Part shown: in pieces, positions 23,578-33,919 of the stretch
Numbering within the stretch: position 1 is the first letter of the stretch
How the letters are laid out: the number at the start of each line of letters is the position of its first letter
Assembly: GCF_022581195.2 (NCBI RefSeq)
Contig: NC_061467.1
Location: 6,882,001-6,946,000, forward strand
From: Helicoverpa zea
Taxonomy: Eukaryota > Arthropoda > Insecta > Lepidoptera > Noctuidae
Direction of reading: 5' to 3'
Length of the DNA stretch: 64,000 bases
Made by a program: the position numbers and the translations under genes
Notes under the pieces: generated by a model
Told to the model about the DNA's origin: nothing
What the model saw: the letters and a program-made list of their open reading frames with translations, nothing else
Databases searched by the model: none

Positions 23578-24939
23578 ATGCCAAGAAAAAACACTATTTT
23601 AAATAGTCAAGCCAAAAAACTGGTTTACCATGTAAACTGTTTTATGAAAAAGGAGGCTGAAGAAGGACCCAGAAATTTAAAACAAGTTCAAAAAAGAACA
23701 GCGGAGGCTACGAACACATCTGTTGCAACTGTGAAGCGAATTCTGAAAGAAGGTGGTAGTAATGAGTTTCTTTCTGCATTTAGAACACCAGGAAAAAAAC
23801 GACCAAGAGCAAAACCTATCACAGGTGTAAATAATTTTGACCAGGGAGTAATTAAAAGGTGTATACACAATTTTCATATCACAGAAAAAGAATTGCCCAA
23901 TATAGCAAAATTGCGAAGCAAAATGCAGCAAGATATAAATTTTCAAGGCTCTGAACGAAGTTTGAGAAGAATTATACAAAGTTTAGGGTTCAAGTGGAAG
24001 AACACAGAAAATAAAAGGCGGGTGCTGATAGAGACCTCAAGTATTCGATTAAAAAGAATTGAATATTTAAAAAGAATGAGCCAGTATAGACATGAAGGAA
24101 GGCCTATAGTGTATACGGATGAATCATATGTAGATTCTTCTCATTCGACTCCCAAAGCCTGGTCAGATGAGTCAACTAAAGGTATTAAAAAACCTATTTC
24201 AAAGGGACAGCGGGTAGTCATTGTTCATGCCGGGTCCGAGACAGGTTTTATTCCAAATGCATTACTCACAATTAAAACAGTTATAAAGACAGGCGACTAC
24301 CGCGACAATTTGAATTTTGATATCTATGAGAAATGGCTGCGAACTCAATTAATACCTAATCTGCCAAGTAATTCCGTAGTAGTAATTGACAACGCTTCCT
24401 ACCATAATGAACAATATGACCCGGCACCAACATCAGATGCGAAAAAATCGGAACTTCAGGCCTGGTTAACGGAAAAAGGCATTGAATTTAGTGAGGATAT
24501 GTTGAAACTTGAGTTATACAACCTTGTAAAATCTAACAAGGACAAGTACAAGAAATTCAGAATAGACAGAATTCTGGCAGAATATAACCATGACGTCATT
24601 CGTCTACCTCTGTATCATCCAGATCTCAATCCGATTGAGATGGCATGGGCTGCGATTAAAGAGTACGTATCCAGGAAGAACGTTACTGGTCCCATCAAAG
24701 AAGTGACTGAATTAATTAAAGAAAAGGTAGAATTAATGGGTGCAAGCGAGTGGAGTAAGATGTGCGAAAAAGTAAAAAATATTGAAGAGGAGTACAAACG
24801 AAGTGATCGTGTGATTGATAGTTTAACAGAGGAATTTATTATTCGAGTTAATTCCGACTCCGATAGTGATAGTGACTTTACTGATAGTGATGACGAGGAA
24901 GAAGATGATGATGGGAATCCAACTGGCAGTACCTACTAG
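23578..24939 (+). CDS. DD82E transposase, Tc1/mariner (ITm) superfamily
   Basis: This 453-residue frame encodes a transposase expected to cut and join DNA at TA sites in the nucleus. Residues 32-60 form a probable helix-turn-helix ('LKQVQKRTAEATNTSVATV'). The catalytic triad is visible as D181 (VYTDESYVD), D271 (VVVIDNASYH) and E354 (HPDLNPIEMAW). Eighty-two residues separate the second and third, the spacing that defines the DD82E group I recall as Sailor. The C-terminus (about 425-447) is a Ser/Asp/Glu acidic tail. ATG follows an AG acceptor at 23570 by seven bases. There is no stop or frameshift. The open frame beside decayed element ends leaves three readings: recently active copy, trans-acting source for the MITEs, or a host-retained gene. 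Confidence 0.85.
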   Translation: MPRKNTILNSQAKKLVYHVNCFMKKEAEEGPRNLKQVQKRTAEATNTSVATVKRILKEGGSNEFLSAFRTPGKKRPRAKPITGVNNFDQGVIKRCIHNFHITEKELPNIAKLRSKMQQDINFQGSERSLRRIIQSLGFKWKNTENKRRVLIETSSIRLKRIEYLKRMSQYRHEGRPIVYTDESYVDSSHSTPKAWSDESTKGIKKPISKGQRVVIVHAGSETGFIPNALLTIKTVIKTGDYRDNLNFDIYEKWLRTQLIPNLPSNSVVVIDNASYHNEQYDPAPTSDAKKSELQAWLTEKGIEFSEDMLKLELYNLVKSNKDKYKKFRIDRILAEYNHDVIRLPLYHPDLNPIEMAWAAIKEYVSRKNVTGPIKEVTELIKEKVELMGASEWSKMCEKVKNIEEEYKRSDRVIDSLTEEFIIRVNSDSDSDSDFTDSDDEEEDDDGNPTGSTY

Positions 24940-25410
24940 ATTAATTGTGGAAAGCGATTTAATGGAAGGTGTCACACCCATATCACTGTAATGTTTCGTC
25001 ACTAACCGACTACGGAGCGTATAATTTTTAATATCTCATAAAATACATTTTTCTTTTTATAAAAAAATGTTTTTCATTTCATAAATAAATAAATTAAATT
25101 CGAGTTCAAAAATGTTAATAAAAAAGGTACCAAGGTACGTAGTAGTTTTTTGACAAACTAGAAGATTTAGGCTATATTTTAAATTGGAAACACTTTTGAT
25201 TACCTAATTCCATCCCAATTTCCATTTCTCAATTAAATAAATCGTTATAAAATCTTTTTTTAAACCATAGAGCCAGTATGAAATTACGTAGGAAACTTAG
25301 TAAAAAGTAAATAATAAAAGGGTGTGTGTTTTTTCTTGTCCTAAGTGTACGATGCGCAAAGCAATCCCCACTCTTCTGCCGAGCGCTCAAGATCCGTGCC
25401 TGTATCTGTA

Positions 25411-25839
25411 CGTCATACCTTTTCAATGACTCTATTTTTCTTATAATCCTATCTCAATGATTTTTCTCTGTGCACGGAACGTCACTGTCACATTTTAAAG
25501 TTGTCAAGAATGTCAGATGTCAGAAACTCAGAATATGAAGTGTTTTCCTGGATTAGATAGAGTTTCAGTCAGTATTATTTTTATCGCAATGTATCAGCAA
25601 AATGTCCTGTTTAAACCCTACATAAAAGTTTTTGTTAATTAAAAGACTAAACAGAAATTACTTAACATCTATGAACTGTTAATTTGTCGAAGTTTCAGCT
25701 ACTCAGTATTTAAGATGTCTTCAGAGAAAGTGTTGAATTCTACACTGCACTCTTACGCCTAAAAATGTTATTATTCTTCGATTTATTTCCGTATTATTGT
25801 AATCGGTTTCGTAATTTGAGTGTTAATTACAAGTATAAA
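25411..25839 (+). promoter_or_regulatory. Upstream region of the SPRING gene
   Basis: The roughly 430 bp between the DD82E element's right end and the SPRING start codon must hold this gene's promoter and 5'UTR. No TATA box or other motif stands out. An in-frame upstream start exists at 25765 (25 codons longer), but the family N-terminus fits the ATG at 25840. Confidence 0.35.
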
Positions 25840-28800
25840 ATGTGGTATGCCGCTTTGGTGCGATTTATACGAAGACGACTTGTGTTGGGCATAATATTTG
25901 CGTCTTCACTAACTTATTGTATTGTCAGTTTCCTCAGAGAGGTTAGTAGGACAAGTATTTACAAAAAATACTTTGTGGCATTAGTTATATAAGTCAGCTT
26001 CTAGTCCTGCCCCTCATGTTCACGCATAATCGGATTATCAGCACTAAACTATTGTAAACACTGTTGAAAACGGCTGAAATACACAACTCAATTGTTGTTG
26101 GAAAAGAAGAATTATTATATTTAAAGAAAAAGCATGGCAAAGAGCAAACCACTTTATTCTCCGTGTACTAATAATATCGGGACACCTTAAACCCTTTGTA
26201 TACACCAATTTATTTTGAAGGCAATCCTCTTTGTATTATTCATTCCATACCTATATATCCTTGTATAATGCAACCTACTTATACAAGTGGCTTTTGTATC
26301 AACATTGTTAAGTCTGACTAATATGACTGTCGAACATTTTCAGGGCAGCAGTAGGGGCATGATTTACCAAGATATTTCATTTGAAAGAAAGCCTTTTGTT
26401 TGGAGAACACTTCAAGAACACAATGATACCATAGATCATATAATATGTAGAAATTCTGTGCAAGGAAAACAATTACTCGTAGATGATAGAGGTAAGACTT
26501 AAGAGTAATCAATAAAAAATAATTGACTATTATTTATCTTGAAACCTTAACTTGAAAAATATTTTTTCATCATCTCGTAAGCCTTTTTCCCTGCTTTGTT
26601 GCGGTTGTCTATCAGTCTAACCGGGTGGAGCTGAGTATCAATGTTTTGCAATGAGCGACTACCAATCTGTATTTTAACCCAGTTGCCTGGGCATCCCAAA
26701 ACCCCTTGCTTAGACTGATTGTCAGACTTACTGGCTTCTGACTACCAACAACTGTTAATAATGTTCAATGACAGCTGGGCCTAACAGTTTGACATGCCCT
26801 CTGAAACACAGTCATTGTTAATTTTGATATGCTAATATCATCCTGCGAGCCTTTTTCCCAACTATGTTGGGATTGGCTTCCAGTCTAACCGGATCTAGCT
26901 AAGTACCAGAGCTTTTACAAGGAGCGACTGCCCTATCTGACCCCTTCAACCCAGTTACCCGGGCAACCCAATACCCCTTGGGGAAACTGGTATCAGACTT
27001 ACTGGCTTCTGACTACCCATAACCCGTTTGATATGGTAATAAAATGAGAATTATTATAACTATACTTCGGCCGTTCAGAGAATGCGTTCCTGACACCTAT
27101 CAGTTAGTCACGACTAGTGATGGGCACAACATAACACTGAGTTCGTTACCGTTCCTTCAAAATGAACCGCCGCATTATTTTAAGATTATTTTCGTTTTAA
27201 ATTGGCGGAATCATTTGTTTTATATTTTAGTTATTTAAGTGGAAACCAAAAAAAGGTAATATTCATATAATAAAATTGTTTTATTTATTCTTTGTTACAA
27301 GTACATTGAATAGAATGTGCGAACAGAATATTAATCAGACTCCGATTTGCTTGAGGAGGTGGTGTCTTCATCATAATCTTCGCCTACATGTATAATTATA
27401 TTATTATCAATAACAGAATCAATCCTGATATCTCGGTCTAACAAAAGCCGGGTAATCAAATAAAAACAGATCGAAAACACTTGAAAAACGTGGTCTATGC
27501 GCACGAAACGACAACGGACGACTGTTTTAGCGTCACAAAATGGCGGCCCATAACGCCATTTGGGGTTACCATTTTTAATCTAAGTATAAAAATGCGGTTT
27601 GGTCATAGTTTTATTTTTATTTTTCATAAAAGTTATAATTAAGTCTTATAGTCCATTATTTTCCAATTCTTAAAAAGAAAATCAAAACGTATTATTTTAT
27701 ATTATAACTGTATAAGAACAGATTACGATACATGCCTGTTATTTTTAGCACAGCACTACAAAATATAAACCGCTGACATAACCTTGTAATAGCGCAGTAT
27801 AGATTTAGAAAAATATTGTTTACCAAGTTATTTGACACTCAGTTTGGCACAAAATTATAACATTCATTGATTATTGATATAATAATGTTGTTTTAATGCT
27901 CCTCAATTGTTAAAACGGTAAACAACCAGCAAAAATATTTTTATCGTAACTGCAACGCCATTGCAAAGTTACGTCGTCAGTTCAATCGCGACGTGTCAGG
28001 AACGCATTCTCTGAATGGCCGAACTATAGAGAACTGCACTTCACATTTCAGGATATGTTTGTTCAAGAATGGACGTGACTAAGAATGGCTGTTGTGATAC
28101 AGATGCTGAGTCAACTGAGAGATACAGTTGTGAAACATGTTCTAAAAACAATTGCTGTGTTATATATGAACATTGTGTTTCATGTTGTTTGGATCCCAGT
28201 AAGGTATAAGCTTTGTTCCCCCTCGTACTAGCCAAAGGATAATGGGCAAAAATGTATGTAAAATTGCCTGAGAATGTATAACAACATAGTCGTATTACTT
28301 AATGGTTTTTAAGTCTGACTTTGTTATCCTATTTCTTTCTCACACAACAATTTGGGAATTCTCGCCTTAATTAAATTTTAAATAATATATGTAAAAATTC
28401 TTTGTAATGGTTTATCACACTACGTTATCTGTATGTTCCTAGGCAAATTTGGCCATTCTCCTTCGCCACACTAGGTTTGGTCTTTAAATGTATAAAAGAT
28501 CTGTTACTTGTACATGCTTGCTTATATTCAGCATTCTCTGTGAAACAAGTAGCGATTGTAGTCAGTTGTTTAATCTGCCAGAGGATAACCCTCATATCAA
28601 ATCACTAAGAGTTCTTAGGCTCATTTTCAAAGTAATTATAGTATTTCAATAATAAATGAAAGTAATCAGCTGGATGTAGGTAATAGAAGATGGGTTTTTT
28701 TTTGTTTTTGTTTTGTTGATCCATAAATTTGATTTTGACTAAAAATTACTTTTAAAAGTATAAAGAATACCATTCTCTATCATTCCATTCGTAGAAAACT

Positions 28801-29076
28801 CAGCCATAATTTGTAATACTATGGTGGCCTATTTTGTCTAGTTTCCTAATATGCTTTATATTAATTTGTTTACAGAGGGACATGCTTGAAGTAGTGCTAT
28901 CCAAACTCTCAACAGAGAAGAATGTGCTCTTCCGATCACTCAGTGACGATTATGAACTGTGTCTAACGAAATGTCGAACCAGTTCACACAGTGTTCTCCA
29001 TGAGAACTCCTATAAGGATCCCATTAACAAACATTGTTTTGGCGACGAATTGCCGCGATCGAGAACGCCGGATTAG
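25840..29076 (+). CDS. SPRING1: SPRING (C12orf49) homologue, SREBP-pathway regulator
   Basis: Exons 25840-25941, 26344-26491, 28052-28203 and 28876-29076 join in phase to 200 residues, close to about 205 in mammals. In mammals SPRING is a Golgi membrane glycoprotein needed for S1P (MBTPS1) activity and SREBP activation. Residues 9-13 are basic, followed by one membrane anchor (about 14-31, type II). The lumenal half carries the family signature: 'CRNSVQGKQLLVDDRGYVCS', 'NGCCD', 'CETCSKNNCC', 'YEHCVSCCLDPSK', and near the end 'CLTKCRTSSHSVLHENSYKD' then 'KHCFG'. Intron 2 holds two SINE tails and a 964-bp transposon that ends 23 nt before exon 3. A mariner lies 66 bp after the stop codon. No AATAAA exists between the stop and the mariner; the first is inside it at 29377. 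Confidence 0.93.
26565..26825 (-). repeat. SINE tail, reverse copy
   Basis: 'gcctttttccctgctttgtt' through 'taaccgggtggagctgagta' to 'aacacagtcattgtta' matches the tail of the SINE at 3240, inverted. It lies in intron 2 of the SPRING gene. Confidence 0.6.
26838..27020 (-). repeat. SINE tail, second reverse copy
   Basis: 'gcctttttcccaactatgtt' to 'ctggcttctgactaccca', same family as the preceding repeat and 40190-40405. Two copies stand in series in the SPRING intron. Confidence 0.6.
27063..28026 (-). mobile_element. 964-bp DNA transposon, deletion derivative (copy 1)
   Basis: Inverted ends of about 34 bp (TACTTCGGCCGTTCAGAGAA; right end inverted TAGTTCGGCCATTCAGAGAA), flanked by TA (27061-27062, 28027-28028). 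On the minus strand a frame of about 80 codons ends at 27331 and reads '...DRDIRIDSVIDNNIIIHVGE' then an acidic/Ser tail. This resembles the last residues of the DD82E transposase at 23578-24939 (RVIDSLTEEFIIRV + acidic tail). I infer a deletion derivative of a DD82E relative. A second copy at 36160 has the same length. Confidence 0.7.
27331..27580 (-). pseudogene. C-terminal remnant of a DD82E-like transposase
   Basis: Minus-strand open codons from about 27580 to the stop at 27331-27333. The last 40 residues have an I-D-S...I-I-x-x-V motif and an acidic, Ser-rich end like the intact transposase. The upstream part has no recognisable catalytic motif. The equivalent in the other copy is at about 36428-36678. 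Confidence 0.45.
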
Positions 29077-29376
29077 CGAAAACTATTTATAGCTTAAGTT
29101 AGTATTTTTTTACATTTATATTCCTTTCAGATGTAGCTTATACAGGGTGTTTGGCGCATGGACCGACAAAAATTTTTGGGGGATTCGTGAGGCCATGTAC
29201 TAGTTTTCACTCATAGACCCAATGTCCTATATGTCACTGTATTCGAGATACGATTTTTTTTGTTTGTTTTTAAAAATTACCGGAACTATCACCTTTAAAA
29301 CGCTATAACTTTTCAGTCTGTTGTCGAATTTACACCAAATCACTTTCATTGCGTTCTCTGATGTATTATTATTCCA

Positions 29377-29382
29377 AATAAA
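29377..29382 (+). terminator. Poly(A) signal candidate within the mariner left repeat
   Basis: This is the first AATAAA after the SPRING stop codon at 29076. It lies about 235 bp inside the transposon, so SPRING transcripts may be polyadenylated in the element. Confidence 0.35.
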
Positions 29383-29916
29383 ACATAAATTCATAGCACT
29401 AGATGGAAAAAAAATACTTGTTGAGCTTCCAAACTCTTAAAAATGAAAAAACGTATGAAAAATGTCAAATTCAAAATTAATTATAAAAAAAAGTAAAAGC
29501 TTTTATGAACTTCGTTTAATAAAAAAAAATTGCCTACTTAATACCCTTTCCAACGATATGCCACATGGGTGTGAAATCATTAATAATGTCGTCAAAATCA
29601 GAGCAGGAACGAACACGCACTCTAACGTCTCTAACAACGAACCCGTTTGATAGAACAATGGTAAGCAGGTAATTGGCAGGTAAACTGCCTGTCTCTTTCT
29701 TACGCATGAAAAATATCTCTTGTCTTTGTCTATCATTGGGTTGGAGTTTGTTATGTGATCCTTGTTTAGTCGAGATTTGACTATCTCTGCTATCGGAAGT
29801 GTCCGTGTATTTCACGTTTTCCTATTTCGTTGTTTTTTGTTAAAGTTTGTTTTTGTTAAGTTTTGTTTGTTGAACTTTTCTGTTAAACTGTTGGTGTATT
29901 CACCGTGCTTGTTACA

Positions 29917-31276
29917 ATGCCTAACTTCAGCAACGAAGAGTATGCTGACATGTTGTTGGCATATGGCAGCGCTAATTGTAACGCTCGTGAAGCGCGTAGA
30001 ATTTACCAGCAGCGTTATCCTAACCGGCGTATACCACACCACGAGACGTTTGCTACAACCTATCGACGTCTGAGGGAGACTGGAAACATAAATTTCCAAG
30101 AGCCTCGCGTTAATGTGAGGCAACATAATGTTGTAATTGATGAAAGCATTTTGCAAGCTTTTGATGAGGATCCAACGACAAGTATTCGAGTTGTAGCTGA
30201 AAGACTTCACTTGTCGGTTTGGAAAGTTTGGTCAGTTCTTCGGGAAAATGGAAAGCATGCGTATCACTACACTTCTGTTCAAGGTACGTTAAGTACTTTA
30301 TTTATTTTATCAGGCGAAATCGTAAAACTAAATTTTGAACCAGTTATCTTCGACCTTATTGTGCTGAAATTTTGCACCCAAAAAACTTGTATTTTAAAAT
30401 GGTTTTAACCATACACTTATTTTAAACGTTTACAAATATCCTTGTAGCTTTACTGGTTCGTTTTTCAAATAAATACCTAGTAACTTTTATTTTTTCTAAT
30501 TTTATCTTTTAAATTTATGTTAGTTTTTGCCATTCAAAAAGTGAATTTTTACCAGTCTTTAATGGATTGTTCTAGGTCTCATAGATGATGATCACAGGAG
30601 ACGGCTCGATTTTTGCCGATTTATGATGCATACGGACGTAGATGATACAAATTTTTTAAAAAGAATTTTGTGGACTGATGAATCCAATTTTAATCACGAG
30701 GGAATTGTGAATCTCCACAACCTTCACCATTGGGCGCAAAAAAGACAAAATCCCCGCAAGAAAAGACAAAGTTCCTTTCAAACTAAGTTTAGTGTAAACG
30801 TTTGGGCGGGGGTTATTGGAAGACACCTGATCGGTCCACATTTCTTACCAGAGCGCCTGACCGGAGAAAATTATTTGAATTTTTTACTCGAAGATTTACC
30901 TGAATTGGTATTACCAGTATTAGATGGAGAACCAATTATTTTCCAAAATGATGGCTGTCCAGCACATTACCAGCGAGACGTGCGAGAACATTTGGACAAC
31001 TGTTTTCCAAATTCATGGATCGGAAGAGGCGGCCCAATTCCTTGGCCTGCACGTTCACCAGACCTGACGCCCTTGGATTTTTATGTCTGGGGCCGTGCAA
31101 AAGAAATTGTGTATGCGACTGAAGTACCCACAAGAGAAATTTTAATCGAAAGAATAAATTGCGCCTTTGAAATTATGAAAGCAGAAATGCGACTGAGGAC
31201 GACGACTGTAGAAATTAGAAAAAGATGCCGTGCATGCATTCGCAACAGAGGCAGTCATTTTGAACATAATTTATAA
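29917..31276 (+). CDS. DD41D mariner transposase (355 aa, two exons)
   Basis: Exons 29917-30283 and 30576-31276 join in phase (GT at 30284, AG at 30574-30575). The product has two N-terminal helix-turn-helix regions (about 6-52 and 75-112). Then come D157 (LWTDESNFN), D248 (FQNDGCPAHY) and D290 (SPDLTPLDFYVWG). Forty-one residues separate the second and third Asp, i.e. DD41D, the rosa/Visitor-type branch of the mariner family, also known from Lepidoptera. The linker motif 'ARSPDLTPLD' is typical. No stops or frameshifts. The 292-nt intron splits the protein between the DNA-binding and catalytic halves. Enzyme expected: cut-and-paste transposase acting on the flanking inverted repeats. Confidence 0.92.
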
Positions 31277-31810
31277 CTTAAATTTAATTAAAACATTTTA
31301 AAACATTTTTGTGTTTTCATTACCCTGGCACTGGTTAATGTGTACCTTTAGGTTTGTGACGACATTATTAATGATTTCACACCCATGTGGCATATCGTTG
31401 GAAAGGGTATTAAGTAGGCATTTTTTTTTTATTAAATGAAGTTCATAAAAGCTTTTACTTTTTTTTATAATTAATTTTGAATTTGACATTTTTCATACGT
31501 TTTTTCATTTTTAAGACTTTGGAAGCTCAACAAGTATTTTTTTTCCATCTAGTGCTATGAATTTATGTTTTATTTGGAATAATAATACATCAGAGAACGC
31601 AATGAAAGTGATTTGGTGTAAATTCGACAACAGACTGAAAAGTTATAGCGTTTTAAAGGTGATAGTTCCGGTAATTTTTAAAAACAAACAAAAAAAATCG
31701 TATCTCGAATACAGTGACATATAGGACATTGGGTCTATGAGTGAAAACTAGTACATGGCCTCACGAATCCCCCAAAAAATTGTGTCGGTCCATGCGCCAA
31801 ACACCCTGTA

Positions 31811-33290
31811 TAGCGATAATAATTATAAGTTAGTCTAAATGAAATTTTGAACACATTCAGTTTACAAAATTGATTTAAATATGGGCTGATTTTTCAATGG
31901 TCACAACATTTACTTGAAGAATAAATACACACGGTAGTTTCACTCATTTTTGTACAAAATCTATCATACAGCTTACATACTTTACTTTAAAAAGTTGCTG
32001 ACTATTGAAAAATCCACCCACAGATTTATGTGGTGCCATTCTAAACTGCAAAGTTGAAGATCACTTCTAATGTCTGTGCAAAGCAGGAGTATAATATATC
32101 TCAGTTGATGCTTAAGTGATATCTTTTTCTTATTTAATCATATAAGTTAATACATACTGTAATATTTATTTTATTCTACTTTTCAGTATTTGTTGTTATA
32201 GCAGCAACAGATGCATCATCTGTAAAAATGTAAACTCTAGCTATCACGATTCGTGAGATAGAATCTGGTGACAGATGGACAGGGAAGACTTAATAATATG
32301 TTCCCTTTTCGGTAGAGAACCCTAAAAAGAAGAAAAATCCTAATTCATATTTTGTAAGAAATGCATGAATTACAATTGGCTGACTTCAGTTTTGCAAATT
32401 AGAATGGCGCCAACTTTAATGTCAGATTAATTAGTAAAGTGATAATTTTAATGGCATCAAAATTTTGATTAAGAATGGCTTACTCAAGTATGTCCAATTA
32501 ATGAAAATTAAATCGAGGGGATGGTTATGTATTCTCCATTTTTTAAAGACTGTGTATTGACTGTATGAAACGAAAGAAATATTAGCCTTTTTTAATAATT
32601 ATTTTTAACGTAATGCCAGTGAACAAGGAACAATGACACCAATTATATAATAAAATATTTAATACTTTATTAAATATGTATTTTGATTATAAGGTACAGT
32701 TACAAGGAAACAGATTTTGGCACTGATTGCGATTACGAAGAGGGCCTCTACATTAATTCAGTGTAAAACCGACTTCCTTTCTATTATTTGCCAAACGTAA
32801 AAGACTTATAAAATTATAAAGTGCTTGAAGAAAAATATTTGTTTAAAACATAACTGCATTGCAGGTACAGTTAACAATATACCAGTTAGTTATTATTTTG
32901 TTATATAGTCGTGAAAGTTACTTTTGGGGGATGTTAGCATTCAGGTATTTGATTGCGTTATTTTATTGCTGACGGTACATTCAATTAATCAAATTATTTT
33001 GAAAGAAAGATTGCAGATGAGCAGTAACACCAGTGAACGTTAGAATTCCGACAGCCAAGTTCACACCTTCATTCATTTCTAAATTAATTTCGTTGTTTAA
33101 AATTGACTCACTTAAGGTCATGGCACACATCAACGGCATTCAACCCAGCTATTAACATATCATTTGAATAGGCTTGTTTCCAATTTTCGTCTCAAATTAC
33201 TTTTTATGTTTTTTTTTAACTCTCTATCGCTCTTAAACTGAAGTAAACAGCGCATTAATTATACCTGTCAGTGTCAAATACTTGTCATTG
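31811..33290. other. Non-coding stretch, nothing recognised
   Basis: No gene or repeat with a second copy is visible. The sequence is AT-rich with short open frames only. Confidence 0.4.
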
Positions 33291-33300
33291 TCATGTGAAG

Positions 33301-33576
33301 TGACGTCATCTCAATCTAGTTGGCGCTATTCGCCGTTTTAAACAGCGTGACTTAATAGGCGTTAAATTTAAATTTCATAAACTATTTATTATTGTCGTGT
33401 CTCTAGTTTTGTGAACTTTTGGTGCAATGAATACTAGGAAACAACCCTATTTGATCATAATCGAAATCTTATCTCATATATAAAACATAAAGTATAAAAA
33501 GTTATCGGCGCGGGCGCGGCGGGGCGACAGTGAGCTCGCAGCTAGCTCGCAACAGCTGCATCGCAGTACCGTTCAT
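33301..33576 (+). promoter_or_regulatory. Candidate promoter and first exon, possibly of GGT
   Basis: A perfect CRE-type site TGACGTCA (33301-33308) lies upstream of TATAAAAAG (33493-33501). About 30 bp after the TATA box is a GC-rich segment (about 33524-33576) that ends with CAT|GTGAGC, a possible 5' splice site. This segment's last two bases are AT, and the first GGT exon (45170) starts with a lone G of a split codon, so splicing would create ATG-AAG. The link to GGT is inference. Part of the motif (AAAGTTATCGGCGCGG) resembles MITE ends of the 33781 family, so a transposon remnant is the main alternative. Confidence 0.4.
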
Positions 33577-33780
33577 GTGAGCCATTACCTTTATTCTGGC
33601 GTATCATCACTGTGTCGACTTCTAAATCATTTGAGCGTTAACAATGGGAATAAACATTGAATAGGTAAATTGATATGAAATTATTTAAGTACCTAGTTTG
33701 TGCACACTGATAGATCTCTTTCGAAATTATCTCATTAGCATCAAATTCGATCATACAATAGGGTAAAATAAATTCCCAGA

Positions 33781-33919
33781 TAAAGTTATCGGCACGGATA
33801 TTAAGCCCTGACCTTCACCTGCGCAGAAGCGATTTACTGCCTTATTGCCTTATGCGTACGGTGCACAAAGCGATCCCCACTCTTCCGCCGAGAGCTCAAT
33901 ATCCGTGCCGTTAACTATA
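33781..33919. mobile_element. MITE derived from the DD82E element (copy 3)
   Basis: 139 bp. Left end 'aaagttatcggcacggata', right end 'tccgtgccgttaactata', interior as in the 21958 copy. Non-coding. Confidence 0.7.

Larger units (their letters stand above)
22321..25410 (+). mobile_element. DD82E (Sailor-type) DNA transposon, with nested insertions
   Basis: The left end at 22321-22380 matches the left half of the MITEs at 21958, 22618 and 33781. The right end at 25345-25410 matches their right half. Between them lies an intact transposase frame (23578-24939). A GC-rich leader at 22385-22520 and a donor at 22559 with an acceptor at 23570 suggest a 5'UTR intron, which now holds a MITE (22618-22751) and another repeat (22968-23536). 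The terminal bases of both ends have drifted from the MITE consensus, so transposition in cis may be lost although the frame is open. Confidence 0.65.
29143..31808 (+). mobile_element. Mariner (DD41D) transposon with long inverted repeats
   Basis: The element starts CAGGGTGTTTGGCGC and ends GCGCCAAACACCCTG. TA lies on each side (29141-29142, 31809-31810). The inverted repeats are about 450 bp long (29143-29592 and 31357-31808) with few differences. The transposase is complete (29917-31276, one intron). Both ends, TA duplication and frame are intact, so this copy has everything visible that an autonomous element needs. It lies 66 bp after the SPRING stop codon in the same orientation. Confidence 0.93.
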
